This document shows positions 21,301-27,113 of a stretch of DNA of 33,392 nucleotides, piece by piece; positions within the stretch are counted from its first letter, which is position 1; every line of letters starts with the position of its first letter. Location: the IMG/VR virus record IMGVR_UViG_3300013094_000158, positions 1 through 33,392 of that record. One strand, 5' to 3'. Source of the DNA: a virus. The translations under genes were made by a program, and so were the position numbers. The notes beneath the pieces are model-generated. The model did no database searches. It was not told the origin of the DNA and worked only from the letters and a program-made list of their open reading frames with translations.

Positions 21301-23165
21301 TCCTTATACTGGAATGTATCAGTAGCCAATGTGAAATTAAAAACAATATCGCCAATATTACTGATATTTCTGTAACTAAGAGGAAACCCTAATGTAGTAT
21401 CTGCTACCCCAGATCCTATTTTATATGAAAATAAAGTAGTTCCTACAAATGTACTACCATTGTAAACACTAGTATCTCCGTAACTTATTGTGTTTTCATC
21501 AACTACATCAAACAAAGGTGCTTGGTTAATTTTAGTTTTTTGCTGGCCTAATACCCAAGAAGTTCCGTTATACCACCAACTGGTTCCTTGATAAGTTAAA
21601 CCATTCTTAATCAATGCAACTTGATTCAGAACTGGTTCTGCTATTTCAGCTAAATGTATTTGTCGGCTACCTGAACTAAGATGTAATACGTCTAAGAACT
21701 GTACTTCAAACACCTTATTTCTTGTAAGTCTATCTGTATCGGCTGTGAAAATAATACGTTGCCCTTGAGCTAATGGAATTCCATCAACATGATATCCAAA
21801 TGCTCCTTCAATTTGTGTAAATGCATCTTTAGTAAAAGTATCAATGATATCAATATCGGCAATTGCGGTGGTTCCTGAATTTGCTAACTTGAGATCTGCT
21901 TCAAATTCTATAATAGGTCTAATAGCTCTTGCTGTTTGATCGATACTAGCAACATTGCCATTATATGTTGCACTTGCGGTGATTACATCTTTATGAAACC
22001 ATCTATTATAACGACTCCAATTATTGTAATCGTTACTAGCCCGGTTAATCACAATATAGTCTTGTGACCCAGCAAAACCTGTTGCATCGCTGAAAGGGTT
22101 ATTATCAAATTTATCGCTGTCAAAAGGAATAGTTTTTTCTGTAGTATAGTTATTAATAACTTCTAAAGTAGTTGTCAATATTAGTTTTATAGCAACGCCC
22201 ACTCCTTCTACATAATATTCACCGGTAGCGTACTCTGCCGGTGTTACATTGCCGACAAATTTAAGTTTCATTCCGTTACTAAGTTGTGTTCCATCAGCAA
22301 ATTTATAAGTCTTTTTACCTAGAAGATCATTAGCAACATCTGTGTAAGTATCTTCGGTAATTGATAATATTTCAAAAACTCCGCCCAGGTTAAGATCGCT
22401 TTCACTTTGATAATAAAGCACTGTTGGAGCATCTAATGGAACTGTAAATGTTAGTAAACCTTGTTCTATTCCGTAGCCGCTTACTAAATCATTTTCGTAT
22501 CTGTTATCTGTTCCTGCACTTCTATCAGTTTTTATACTAAAAGGATTTCCAGGACTATTAATTTCAAAATTATATGTTTGCCCTCTGTAGAGTTTTAACA
22601 CAGGATTTCTTGTAAACCCGTTAGGAGTAAACAAATATTCTTTATTGCTTAATTCATTTTCAATAGTAACAGTATATGTACTTTCAATGGCCTTAACTTG
22701 TCCCGGAAACACAATAGTCTCGGGTCCGTAAGGCAACCAATAGTAGTTTTGAAAATTAACAAATTTGTCCCAATCAATATGGGGATCCCAGCTATAAAAT
22801 TCTTGTTTATTTAATCTAGCATGATTTTTTGTATTACCACCAAATACTCCGATTTGATTTATGTAATCCATGTAATCTTTGAAAAATGTAGTATTACCTA
22901 AACTATCTTGAATATTAATACTAGGTTCAAGTTGATAATTTTGTCTGTTTACTGTAGGTGCAGTTAGATAGATATCAGAACCTGTGGCACTTTTTGCATT
23001 TTCTCGACCAATATAACCGTTGATTTTCTTTACAGCACCTGGTTGGAATAACTGATCAACCGTTGCTTGTAAAAATTTGTCGTTGGCGGGTGTTTGATAA
23101 AATGTTGGTAATAATTTTTTTGTTATACCTACATTGCCGCTTTTTGCGTCACGACTATTAGCCAT
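6333..23165 (-). CDS. Giant 5610-residue virion protein in the gp7/gp8 position
   Basis: One uninterrupted frame encodes about 600 kDa. The ATG overlaps the gp6 stop by 8 nt (ATGGCTAA) with GGAG 6 nt upstream, so the start is firm. Residues 1-160 (GNVGITKKLLPTFYQ; DWDKFVNFQNYYWLPYGPE) resemble the large structural protein of marine T4-like phages. CBM5/12-like modules (W..W..Y..GDIVNYQGFYYSA) lie near residues 1427-1465, 1557-1602, 1739-1782, 2354-2385, 5362-5400 and 5469-5509. FYQGMIREKG and a following helical segment are near 1835. A probable seven-bladed FG-GAP-like propeller with inserts spans about 2140-3013. Gly-rich modules (GSGY..P...) occur near 3402-3460 and 3772-3840. A helical stretch with CYDLTYGGN is near 4510, and KPGVIEIRGERIEYF near 5270. 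No catalytic motif was recognised. In T4, gp7 and gp8 follow gp6; here this protein does, so I infer a baseplate wedge/periphery role, perhaps replacing both. Direct homology to gp7 is not shown. Confidence 0.85.
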   Translation of the reverse strand: MANSRDAKSGNVGITKKLLPTFYQTPANDKFLQATVDQLFQPGAVKKINGYIGRENAKSATGSDIYLTAPTVNRQNYQLEPSINIQDSLGNTTFFKDYMDYINQIGVFGGNTKNHARLNKQEFYSWDPHIDWDKFVNFQNYYWLPYGPETIVFPGQVKAIESTYTVTIENELSNKEYLFTPNGFTRNPVLKLYRGQTYNFEINSPGNPFSIKTDRSAGTDNRYENDLVSGYGIEQGLLTFTVPLDAPTVLYYQSESDLNLGGVFEILSITEDTYTDVANDLLGKKTYKFADGTQLSNGMKLKFVGNVTPAEYATGEYYVEGVGVAIKLILTTTLEVINNYTTEKTIPFDSDKFDNNPFSDATGFAGSQDYIVINRASNDYNNWSRYNRWFHKDVITASATYNGNVASIDQTARAIRPIIEFEADLKLANSGTTAIADIDIIDTFTKDAFTQIEGAFGYHVDGIPLAQGQRIIFTADTDRLTRNKVFEVQFLDVLHLSSGSRQIHLAEIAEPVLNQVALIKNGLTYQGTSWWYNGTSWVLGQQKTKINQAPLFDVVDENTISYGDTSVYNGSTFVGTTLFSYKIGSGVADTTLGFPLSYRNISNIGDIVFNFTLATDTFQYKESTSLITKNINVGYLVKQTYAGGLTYKNGWQTCSAPNTQAAVRIYKNSGLTTKFNLDIFDDITNLSDLVVKIYVNGIRLSPTLWQLNSGPNYKFITLVNPISKSDVLTIRAFASQIINSKGYYEIPINLQNNPLNNIMGDFTLGEVADHVNSIVDNLGTTFVGSFPGDGNLRDLGNVTQYGTKFVQHSGPLSTTIYHITSETNNIIRSIEQSRDDYNNFKRNFVKTATSLGVDGDPVTLVDLIMQKINKDRPNTAPYYFSDMIPYGASVKTNLSVVDYRIKQYPLSSVFTLTTLSNKAVGIYLNNSQLVHGRDYTFDNQGYFTITNSVVMNNGDTITTVEYDSTDGSFVPATPTKYGMWPAYVPQIYVDNTYATPQTMIQGHDGSKILAYGDYRDQLLLELEKRIFNNIKVQYDPTIFDVADIIPSYNRSNDYSLAEFNQVLAPNFYKWTKLSGRDFTKPLSYDINNPFSYNYSDNYAPDGRQLPGYWRGIFQYLLDTDRPNLCPWEMLGFSQQPSWWVELYGPAPYTGDNLPMWQDINDGMVREPGMPTIKLSKYAKPFLMKHIPVDSNGLLINPIASGLANGTITQNTGNGFVFGDQSPVETAWRRSSHYPFAVVIASILLTPAKTINILLDRSRIARNLAGQLVYTKTNLRISPADILLPSIYSSTTRVQTAGIVNYIVDQILNFIFSNNVQSYKQYITDLATMTAQISYRIGAFTSKEQMNLLLDSKTPASTGNVFVPAENFNVFLNSSSPIRKIVYSGVIITKMPDGYEVKGYSQTQPYFTYYPYVKSGPTTVIGGISAPYVTWTPGETYVTGTIVKYVNSYYRTLSTTVAGTAFDSNIFTPLGHLPVVGGASAVIRTGWDRTKPIVVPYGTEFQTKQEVVDFLLGYGRYLQDEGFTFDSFNVNLGLVTNWETSAKEFLFWTTQNWTPDSSQWKDWMPNAPVTYGTIVRYNGDYYSALYNLSATDSFDKAKYQMLPGISNVGNSVISLSPSASKLTFTTNLAVVDDITNPFYHYEIFKVDGTPLASKFLDSYRSGNIVSYSPRTTDGIYGASFYLIQHEQVITLSNTTIFNDVIYNPESGYRQERLKVSGHVSIDWYGGLDIPGFIFDQAIIQNWKAWTDYALGDIVNYQGFYYSALSALIGTETFDATQWTQLATKPTAKLLPNWSYKASQFEDFYSLDSDNFDNNQQKVAQHLIGYQKRQYLDNILQDDVTEFKFYQGMIREKGTQNSLNKLFNVLSSDNLESLVFYEEWALRLGQYGAAKAFENIEFILNEANFRSNPQGFELRQLKDTSLSETFIIEQTYNDVYLKPLGYNSQPWPLLPVYNSFLREAGYVNATDVFLSLGYLSEISSYDITTFNEGAYVWVAFDGPSWNVYRFTDLQIIINNVSYNNNNFTLTLTTENLTSFQVGDWVGLSQVALLQGFYQITSVNLNSFTISATISGFPQPFTQSNQLVVYALVSQRTSSINSLDSILTVRLNPGELIWTDDQGNGKWATWQYNPVYEISYLNNSAPQNELEFGAVIAINREGNMAAIGTGYGQITTYDKSSPALPWVQRQIIEPPFISTNTVYNVIASTIINSTVVTMSAAASGMLNGVIEGQGISPNSIIISVIQGVSVTISQPANASITTATYIITTNPNQGNVVATAVAIAPDASYMITGSPLAGYAITNYIGNWNQVLVYGPGLIVSEVDLDTGFTNFYRALKVVPANNEPLYDVYGYWETIYYIPVDSYGTWDPTVIYPSGCLVIYKSNVYQSIIKIYGQVTITVTNTAASTYYLTTADTSVLGVGYEIIFSGNTFGGAVAGVIYYVQTIISSTQFTITAIQGSNLAVPLTTASGIMSATQQAPSTPDSGSGQWSFQYAQTGYARQGVISLYKKDSNNIYALVDTIVSPYPVANENFGSNFAFGNDVIYISAPGYNNSSGRVYKLKYSSVVQAQSAYNPVGSAEATLRVTSTIGILPGMYVLGTGFTSGQTVTSVVNFTTLILSGSPDSTPNGVIEFAVVGWGYDQAEVYTGNITGMNFGYSLAISNDNSTLAISAASSVTTALVAIFKATPTVVLTTTGATGTGTTATLTFAKQTLLPYALGDTITVSGVVPSSFNGAFVVTAVTLNSVSYASHATGPQTQAGTISGNSLTGFGLVQILQGVDYDIQLAISDDGNYIAISDDTTSSTQIKQQGSVAVYNYHTDSGLYFIQQTLVPHQPETNGHFGRKISFMNNFETLVIYSQYGDTFITTTFDKNSTTFDKNSTPFTVRQINSGRIDIYDRYDTSWVFSESLTRSNPVTPAGEFVVGNTYSILSLGTTDFTKVGASVNAIGVTFTATGDGSGTGIAAIITNEGGVADGYGTGFAVGGNHVLIGAPFGIDHGLTSGRVYDYSKMPGTKTWTIIHSEIDKPDVKKIKKAFLYNRTLGTLVTYLDIIDPAQGKIAGPAEEEIKFKAFYDPATYSVGDTTVNVNTGTAWKDDQVGLLWWDLRTAKFLNAYEDNPVYKNTNWNSLATGASIDIYEWVSYNQLPAVWDSLADTPAGITAGISGTSLYGNSCYSVKQTYNTVTQTFKNTYYFWVKNKKFIPNVAGRNLAASDVSTLIANPRGQGYTYLALTGPSSFSLVNAKQYLKHDEVVLSVEYWLGSKTNQNVHSHWKLVSEDPTTYIPDVIEQKWIDSLCGNDSVGRPVPDPALPPKLRYGIENRPRQGMFVNRFEALKEFVEQANQILLANQIVENSDLKNLESYDPAPAITTGLYDIAFDNYAELIYASVGNYTTPSINPTISDGRITGITINTDSTGNPLSGKGYLVAPYITVNGTGTGAVVNAIINTKGQITGAKVISSGQGYDSTTTLTIRNYSALIRSDVNANGNWSIYAWIPPVTSVGKTTVGYWSLVLTQAYDVRNYWSYADWYATGYSQFTAADFSVATLADLNSISPIIGQTVKVRTTNTGGWELLYKYADSTSIDWTQSYHVVGLQNGTIQLDASLYNLSNTQLGFDNNIYDSQSFDLYASTELRIILSSLKNDIFKGELNGSYLDLFFGSVHYIHSEQLYVDWIFKTSFVRAQHNVGGLDQPVTYKPDNLANFEDYVNEVKPYKTTVREYISNYDSIDPAQLPITDFDLPSIYENNKRTLIQVYSQNDKIIAQDPAIETYPWKFWLDNAGFTITELKLTSGGSGYVTEPQVIFTSNSGSGATARAFISNEKVNRIVLLTPGTGYLSAPTITIKGGILPTGTPATAVAIIGKSLVRSNYVGIKFDRVDQTYVITQLEKTETFTGTGSRLQFVLQWGPDNTIGKSSVTLNGILALRDTYTLAIVSSTVKGYTTYSGTITFTTAPKKGVSIVVTYNIAESLLSATDRIQYYYTPSAGEPGKDLAQLMTGIDYGGVIVNGLGFEISQGWDSVPFYSDKWDSYDSTYKDYSVVVNANTNTFTLPYTPDNGIQLNIYRTQVNVDSYVSDGVTKEYVYNTQDIAPYVTLTHTTYSSGVRATFASVASVAGSYVNTITLVSTANITVGMTATGEGFVSGQTVTAILSSTQVQLSVPPDSLPSGIIIFTTNVVASNILYVNSVTGIRVGDVITTTDTSLSLFALNTTVTAVGPNSTLGLSANQVQLSSILYFEIPDSTYLNFVRTLIQPTDVVISNNGKITLTNLTNSGIALGSIISILGKLNPVRLDDPNYNIKPFFAQLVESAAYDAAYNSNYQSILVGLAISNHITSYGYKSSETNYSINNLLETVSNLQGVGTNAEAVLAIDTNTAIVTTIVGGGIVPQPIFTLPYGTPTSIVYNVPNINGSPIGTYVYIPVASISATPVQAGWSVSGLGLTGFATVVAVVLHNGLVAAQINQSIGLQAEYGNYTFISPNYGLYSAATLLNDNIPFIQAELIQYITNNYPSVVYDQTDFQTKIQYIVLSLCYDLTYGGNRESIYSANQYWIYNNSIPFIQPPAYWSGVFGYLNSMAQHIITNTQFTRLQTHFFQYTNSGLANGQIAGTAISNNISTITTIISSAFYPNAPVTNPTAPAQDAGLQTVLSTILSNESTLIPSINATAIVNTFLSDGVSDVGGLTTKTFSIPQPYTLVDGGQANTTIDIEVDDGGSASTVYGILDKVDAGSNASANVFTVSKGDEFVIRQTTSDGSIAPRDQDYDTSLSGGDTTTLNGVYATATGLSADDIIVDGDGLITTTTNVAPEEVVPGQLVDALAIKIFEKPTSGSGVIRTDNYIGDGATTGFKISQQPNSPGAVIVKVGGAIKTVTTDYDVDYRNNNIVFHTAPTSNSEISIFSIGFNGANIIDIDYFVGDGTTSEFVSSATWTTPITTLVYVDGKVASPQIFKTDKTYLYSGAIGFNFGKAPAAGALINFIIVAGTVPTYAITNVETIATNGQFTYNLQNPVGTFLPDESDMIVRVDQSILPAPVNAYFTIGSNRLNYTVDPTKFVPYSIDIRTLYVYAGSNTLTLGTDYIVDLSGVTIKINKTTYNTYKGQTLVVSLTTGEGYTYNALNNQITFNTAYDNTHLVQVISSYQHEFLDSQRTTLSTSTLASLTPNSSFYFYMYNILGGIVQLDRQVLSEYYVWVIKNGTLLSPVIDYKLNPDYQSITLAQNTSITDKLTIITFGSNVYTSGIAYMQFKDMLNRVTYKRLSKSKQTTLAQDLHWNDTVIVVENASNFDLPNPSKNKPGVIEIRGERIEYFSLVGNQLSQLRRGTLGTGIYSVSLAGTLVQDIGPFENIPYSDTQKVTQIVSDGTNLVSLDFVPATINDMEIFVGGYNDGSVWETGAVYPVGAIVNVGSYTYRCLISHISGSTFFSSVTQVTINSDGTTTSIATNIASSSAWKFFIGNRRLKKVGYSVFNINNAPTSPEGDVAFSPDFTIPAVKYYGPTWASGLAVAIGVYVNYENNYYEVTVAGVLGTTGPNHTLGTASNGTASLTFIINGATVILTNLLSFGTQITVVQNSGLAWDNVTSVLYDTGKISDFLRAEPGIWYSEYKQISNVSVGTFDNTLLSFDGTRTTFDQGTTQ
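6640..7080 (-). other. Two CBM5/12-like modules near the C-terminus of the giant protein
   Basis: VWETGAVYPVGAIVNVGSYT (residues about 5362-5400) and PTWASGLAVAIGVYVNYENN (about 5469-5509) follow the pattern Trp, then Gly-x-x-Val, then Tyr-rich strand, seen in chitin/carbohydrate-binding modules of the CBM5/12 type. The resemblance is by pattern only. They could equally be structural beta modules with no sugar binding. Confidence 0.5.
14120..16750 (-). other. Segment of the giant gene encoding an FG-GAP-like beta-propeller
   Basis: Seven spaced blade-like motifs of the integrin FG-GAP style can be read: LEFGAVIAINREGNMAAIG, VATAVAIAPDASYMITGSPL, NFGSNFAFGNDVIYISAPGY, NFGYSLAISNDNSTLAIS, YDIQLAISDDGNYIAISDD, HFGRKISFMNNFETLVIYS and YGTGFAVGGNHVLIGAPFG. 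Most are followed by an aromatic strand such as GRVYKLKY, GSVAVYNYH, GRIDIYDRY or GRVYDYSK. Seven blades match the common closed propeller number. The span of about 870 residues exceeds a bare propeller because other beta modules are inserted between blades. The fold is inferred from motifs, not modelled. Confidence 0.6.
14548..14589 (-). repeat. Perfect 21-bp tandem duplication inside the giant gene
   Basis: Two identical adjacent copies of a 21-bp unit (14548-14568 and 14569-14589) add exactly seven codons, giving FDKNSTTFDKNSTPF in the giant protein. The lack of any difference between copies suggests a recent slippage event. It falls in a loop between propeller blades six' inner strands and its GRIDIYDRY strand, where length change is likely tolerated. 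Confidence 0.9.
17820..18890 (-). other. Cluster of three CBM5/12-like modules in the giant protein
   Basis: Three related modules are read here: VTWTPGETYVTGTIVKYVNS, WKDWMPNAPVTYGTIVRYNG and NWKAWTDYALGDIVNYQGFY. Each continues into YY(R/S)(T/A)L and a Phe-Asp containing end (AFDSNIF, SFDKAKY, TFDATQW). The spacing Trp...Tyr...G-x-I-V-x-Y...YY matches carbohydrate-binding module families 5/12 by eye. The last copy is the best match. Sugar binding is an inference. Confidence 0.55.
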
Positions 23166-26100
23166 TAGTTACTCCAAATGTTGCACTAGTTATATTTTGA
23201 CTTGATGTAAGAGTCGATAAAGATTGTCCTGTTACAGTTTTAAGGTTGTCAGATGTTAGTCCTGGAACAATATTAATATTTGCGGCAGTAGCGCAACTTA
23301 TAAAGATTCGATCGCTTGGGCATTGAATTTCAAATAAACTTCCAAAAAATTGATTACCTTGTACTGGAACTATAACAAAATTTGTAATATCAGGAGCCAA
23401 CTGCATCATTACATAAGTTGACAATTCTGAAAAATAAAATGTATCTCCAAAATTCCAATTATCTAATGCAAAGAATGTGTTAAAGGCTGTGATTATTCTT
23501 GCAGTAATATCGTTATTACTTAATGTACTGCTTGGATTTTTTACTACATTAAAAGAAGCCTGAAGATTAGTATCTGCTAACGCACCAAATAATAAAATAT
23601 AACTAACTGGATGATAAATTATTTGATCTGAAATAGATTTTATTAAATCCAAGTCTGCACCTAACAAATTATCTAATTCTCCGCTACTTGGAGGCAACGG
23701 CTCTGCTATGTTTGCACCACTCAACCATTGTCTAAATTTAGTATCGTAGTCTGTGGTCAACACATAGATATCCATAATATTACTTGCACCCGGATCAATC
23801 CTAGATTCAAAATCAGCATTATGAATATATTGGAATTTGAGTTTATCTCTTCCGACATACACCTTAAAATCTAGTGTTGGATTTAATGTACTTGTAGAAG
23901 CATTATATTTTTTTACCACTTGTTTATCAACAAAATAAAAATATTGTCCGTCTGTGTATTGTGTCAATACACCGACATTGCCCTGTGTACTTAAAATTAT
24001 TACAAGATTATTATCATTACTTACATATTTGTAATCTTCTTGCCCTTCGCTTATAAAATATTTTTGTTGTAAAATATATTTGTTTAAGCTATTTGTATTA
24101 GGAGCAACAATATCTAAGAACAATTGAGGATTGTCAACAATTCCATTATTTTCACTATCAGCAAATGATACAACAATTTTTGTTGGGTCAATATATCCAT
24201 CTTGACCAGTATATTCTTTTATTATCTGCCAAGCCATATCAGTAGTAAATGGACTAGTACTATCTGGTTGAGTATTAATACTTAAAACATTTAGTCTGTC
24301 TAATATTGTACTGCTCGATACAATATCATATACTTTCTGAGTACCGTCAAAATAGAAAGTTACTTCTTGATCACTTTCAAAAACATATCGCAATAATCTG
24401 GTACTAACTGTATAATATTCGTTGTTAGTTGTAAACAATAATAGCCAACTAGAATCTTGTTGTGTATTTGTAGAATCCCCTTGATTGCCTAAACTAAAAG
24501 AACTTGTAGTATTCAAATTAGTTTCAAAAATTATCTGCCAGCTTTGTGTACCGGCATCGTATCTTAAACCAAACGGCTTATTGTAAAATATTAAATCAAT
24601 CATAGAAGTTACTATTGAACTCTGTATAGTAACATTTAATTCTGGAATAATTTGACTAATAACGGCATTTGTTGGAATAACTTTATTAAGAGTAACAGAT
24701 CCAAATTTAGTTGATAATATGCCGGTCGAACTTACTCCTGTTCCATCTCCTGTGATGGAAACAACTTGAGACCATAGATAATTTACAGATCCTAAATTAG
24801 TAGCAGTACCTTTAACCAGCATGTTGTTATTGGTCGTATCAAAATAATATCCAGATGGTGCAACAAATTTTATCAATGCTCCAGTGGTGAAATATTTCAA
24901 ATCCGTACTGGTAAACGATGCAAGTTTATAAGGAACGCCGTCTGAAGAAGAACCTACATAACCTGTACAACTATTGCTATCACTAGTGATATTATACCAA
25001 GAAATATTTAGACTTTCTGTAATGTAATTAATAAAATTTGCATAATAAAAATTACGTAAATCTGGAGTATCTAAAATTGGAAAAATAGTATTATAGATAA
25101 TACCTTCTATATCTGTTTTAGTTAGATAAGAAAAATTGATAGGAGAAACATAGGGTTCTTGATAAATTATGCCATCATCTGCAAATAAATTAGTGCTAGA
25201 ATATTTTCCAGTAGGATCTTTAAGATCAAAATATCTACTAATACCGCTACTTGTTCTATTAATACTTTTTACTTTTGCAACTTTTTGCGTAACAGACAAA
25301 GGACTAATGTTATAATCTTCTCCAGTGACCATACGATTTTGTGTATAATAAGTTTGAGGAGCATTGGCTTTAATACTAGCATTAGTCTCAGTAGCCGCAC
25401 TATTATTAACTGTAGAGGCCAGCCCCAAACTAAGAGTTAAAGTTTCAAAATTATTTTGTGTACTTACGTAAGGAATGGTAATCAGAACATTTATTATATC
25501 CGATGGATTGATAGTGTAGGATAAATTATTACTGGTTCTATAATAGACTCTAAAATTCCCTAAAGGTAAATTACCAAATACACCATCTGCAAACCCCAAT
25601 GAAATGGCATCTCCTGCTCGAGTGATAACATTATAGATAGTTTTAATTTTGTTATTAAGACTGTTGTATATAATGTTATTGCCTGTTAGAGCAGGTACTT
25701 GAGTCCATAAAGTGTTTTCAAGACCTGTACTTTGATCAATACTATACAGCCATACATCAGTATTATTAATATTTTGAGTATTAACATCTATTGTTTCATT
25801 AGCACTAGGCTGTGTAACGGTAAATGTTCCCTGATTAAGAGTACCTTGGGTAAAGTTAAAGAAAAATCCAGTATTTGCACTGCCGGCTCCGTAGCCGTCA
25901 TCTCGATAAACACAGGCAATATTATTAGCAATCTTTGGAGGTTCTTCGTAGATATAACTTTTACCGCTAAATGTTGTGCTAGTAATTTCAAAATTCATAC
26001 TTCTACCAGCTACTGTTTTAGTAAAACTATAAGTAGGTACATTGGTATTGGCGCCATTAAATCTATATTGCCCTGTACTAATGCCGTAAATGTTAGCTTG

Positions 26101-26625
26101 ATCTATAGGAGTTCCAAATTGGTTAGTCGGTAATAAGGCGGCATTTAAGATTTTTATAAATTGATCATACCAATTAGGATTACTACTATCGTTCCATGTA
26201 ATGTACTGTCCTGCTAAATTTATACCATTACTGTCCAGTACTGTTTCTGTAGTGCTAATAGTATTAACTTTTAATAACCCTTGAGCTGGTACATTTCTAC
26301 TAGCATTGTACCCAATCATTCTTGAAAGTCGTAATACACTTTCACGACGTTCTGCTAGTTCTAAAAAGTTTTCTCGGGCGTTAAGATCCACTCGGAAAGC
26401 TATACTTTGACCTACAAAAGCTATGAGATCAATAAGAGCAAGGTATTCGCTGGATTCAATGTAATCATTGAAATCTTCTGGAAAATTCACACGGATATAA
26501 TCAATCATTGTACGGCGCAAATTTTCAAAGTCGTAACTTTGAAAATCAGCATTTTTGAATGATTGATAGATTTTTTGCCAGTCTTCGTTTACTAATAAAT
26601 TGTTTAGTCTATCCGTCGAGCTCAT
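23158..26625 (-). CDS. 6: Baseplate wedge subunit gp6-like, 1155 aa
   Basis: The first 110 residues are characteristic of T4-like gp6: DFENLRRTMIDYIRVNFPED, then YLALIDLIAFVGQSIAFRVD and ENFLELAERRESVLRLSRMI. gp6 forms the inner baseplate ring that holds the wedges together and rearranges on sheath contraction. The C-terminal ~200 residues (HPVSYILLFGALADTNLQAS to DNWNFGDTFYFSELSTYVMM) look like the conserved J-type end. T4 gp6 is about 660 residues, so this version carries roughly 500 extra residues, mostly Ser/Thr/Asn-rich beta sequence in the middle. The ATG has AGGA about 7 nt upstream and lies 18 nt after a late box. The gene's last 8 nt overlap the start of the giant gene. The family call is firm; the extra domain is not recognised. 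Confidence 0.9.
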   Translation of the reverse strand: MSSTDRLNNLLVNEDWQKIYQSFKNADFQSYDFENLRRTMIDYIRVNFPEDFNDYIESSEYLALIDLIAFVGQSIAFRVDLNARENFLELAERRESVLRLSRMIGYNASRNVPAQGLLKVNTISTTETVLDSNGINLAGQYITWNDSSNPNWYDQFIKILNAALLPTNQFGTPIDQANIYGISTGQYRFNGANTNVPTYSFTKTVAGRSMNFEITSTTFSGKSYIYEEPPKIANNIACVYRDDGYGAGSANTGFFFNFTQGTLNQGTFTVTQPSANETIDVNTQNINNTDVWLYSIDQSTGLENTLWTQVPALTGNNIIYNSLNNKIKTIYNVITRAGDAISLGFADGVFGNLPLGNFRVYYRTSNNLSYTINPSDIINVLITIPYVSTQNNFETLTLSLGLASTVNNSAATETNASIKANAPQTYYTQNRMVTGEDYNISPLSVTQKVAKVKSINRTSSGISRYFDLKDPTGKYSSTNLFADDGIIYQEPYVSPINFSYLTKTDIEGIIYNTIFPILDTPDLRNFYYANFINYITESLNISWYNITSDSNSCTGYVGSSSDGVPYKLASFTSTDLKYFTTGALIKFVAPSGYYFDTTNNNMLVKGTATNLGSVNYLWSQVVSITGDGTGVSSTGILSTKFGSVTLNKVIPTNAVISQIIPELNVTIQSSIVTSMIDLIFYNKPFGLRYDAGTQSWQIIFETNLNTTSSFSLGNQGDSTNTQQDSSWLLLFTTNNEYYTVSTRLLRYVFESDQEVTFYFDGTQKVYDIVSSSTILDRLNVLSINTQPDSTSPFTTDMAWQIIKEYTGQDGYIDPTKIVVSFADSENNGIVDNPQLFLDIVAPNTNSLNKYILQQKYFISEGQEDYKYVSNDNNLVIILSTQGNVGVLTQYTDGQYFYFVDKQVVKKYNASTSTLNPTLDFKVYVGRDKLKFQYIHNADFESRIDPGASNIMDIYVLTTDYDTKFRQWLSGANIAEPLPPSSGELDNLLGADLDLIKSISDQIIYHPVSYILLFGALADTNLQASFNVVKNPSSTLSNNDITARIITAFNTFFALDNWNFGDTFYFSELSTYVMMQLAPDITNFVIVPVQGNQFFGSLFEIQCPSDRIFISCATAANINIVPGLTSDNLKTVTGQSLSTLTSSQNITSATFGVTNG

Positions 26626-26643
26626 AGTTTGTCCTAATAATTA

Positions 26644-26651
26644 TATTTATT
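26644..26651 (-). promoter_or_regulatory. Late promoter box AATAAATA before gp6
   Basis: AATAAATA on the minus strand sits in the 50-bp gap between gp25 and gp6 and ends 18 nt before the gp6 ATG. It fits the NATAAATA late box of T4-like phages. It would start the longest transcript of the window (gp6, the giant gene, the fibre and the sedolisin). Confidence 0.7.
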
Positions 26652-26663
26652 GAAATAAATTAT

Positions 26664-26673
26664 GTGCGTAGTT
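26664..26673 (-). promoter_or_regulatory. Conserved 10-mer AACTACGCAC upstream of the gp6 late box
   Basis: AACTACGCAC (minus strand) lies 12 bp upstream of the AATAAATA box. The same 10-mer occurs at the same 12-bp spacing before the gp48 box (32445-32454), and its GCAC core recurs before the box at 1765. Given the usual start-site position, it would lie around -35 to -26. It may be a -35-like contact or an activator site. Role unknown. Confidence 0.5.
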
Positions 26674-26675
26674 AA

Positions 26676-27113
26676 TTAAGCTACACGGAGCCCGTTGTCT
26701 TGATCAAATGTCAATTGCATTCTTTCTTGAAGATTATATTGCGAGTATTTTAGTGTAAAAGATATCTGTAGGCCAGTATCATACGGAGTGATAACCACAT
26801 TTCCGGCTTGAACTCTTGGGTCATAATTTACTATTTCATTAACGTTTTGCAATATCAAATTCTTAATTTCTTCAGTCAACGGTTCGAATATCAAGTCCCA
26901 AATTATAGTTCCAAAAGCAGGATTCATTAGACGTTCGCCCTGGCGAATATAAAAATGATTCAGTAAATCTTGTTTAATCAACTCAAAATCGTAGAGAGAA
27001 AAATTTTCAGTATTTCTACTAACAGTACTAAATCCTTTATAAGTTTTAGGAGGTGCAATGGTATTAGTTCCTACTGCTGGTACTGCAATTTTATGATATA
27101 GTTGTGATGCCAT
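26676..27113 (-). CDS. 25: Baseplate wedge subunit gp25-like, 145 aa
   Basis: This is a gp25/GPW-type protein (T4 gp25 is 132 residues). The family motif IRQGERLMNPAFGTIIWDLI is at residues 56-75, followed by FEPLTEEIK. In contractile tails gp25 links the inner wedge ring to the sheath and helps start sheath assembly. The start overlaps the gp5 stop by 1 nt (TAATG) and has a full AAGGAGG ribosome site at 27120-27126, 6 nt before the ATG, the strongest seen in this operon. That fits a small protein needed in many copies. Confidence 0.95.
   Translation of the reverse strand: MASQLYHKIAVPAVGTNTIAPPKTYKGFSTVSRNTENFSLYDFELIKQDLLNHFYIRQGERLMNPAFGTIIWDLIFEPLTEEIKNLILQNVNEIVNYDPRVQAGNVVITPYDTGLQISFTLKYSQYNLQERMQLTFDQDNGLRVA

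Noticed and set aside
25732-26133. Overlapping frames on both strands inside gp6
   Set aside because: They are shadows of gp6. Neither has a recognisable motif or neighbour-compatible start.
26664-26684. Possible terminator hairpin after gp25 (GTAG...CTAC around TTAATTAA)
   Set aside because: The stem is only four pairs, with no GC-rich core or T-run. The region is better explained by the conserved promoter-upstream 10-mer.
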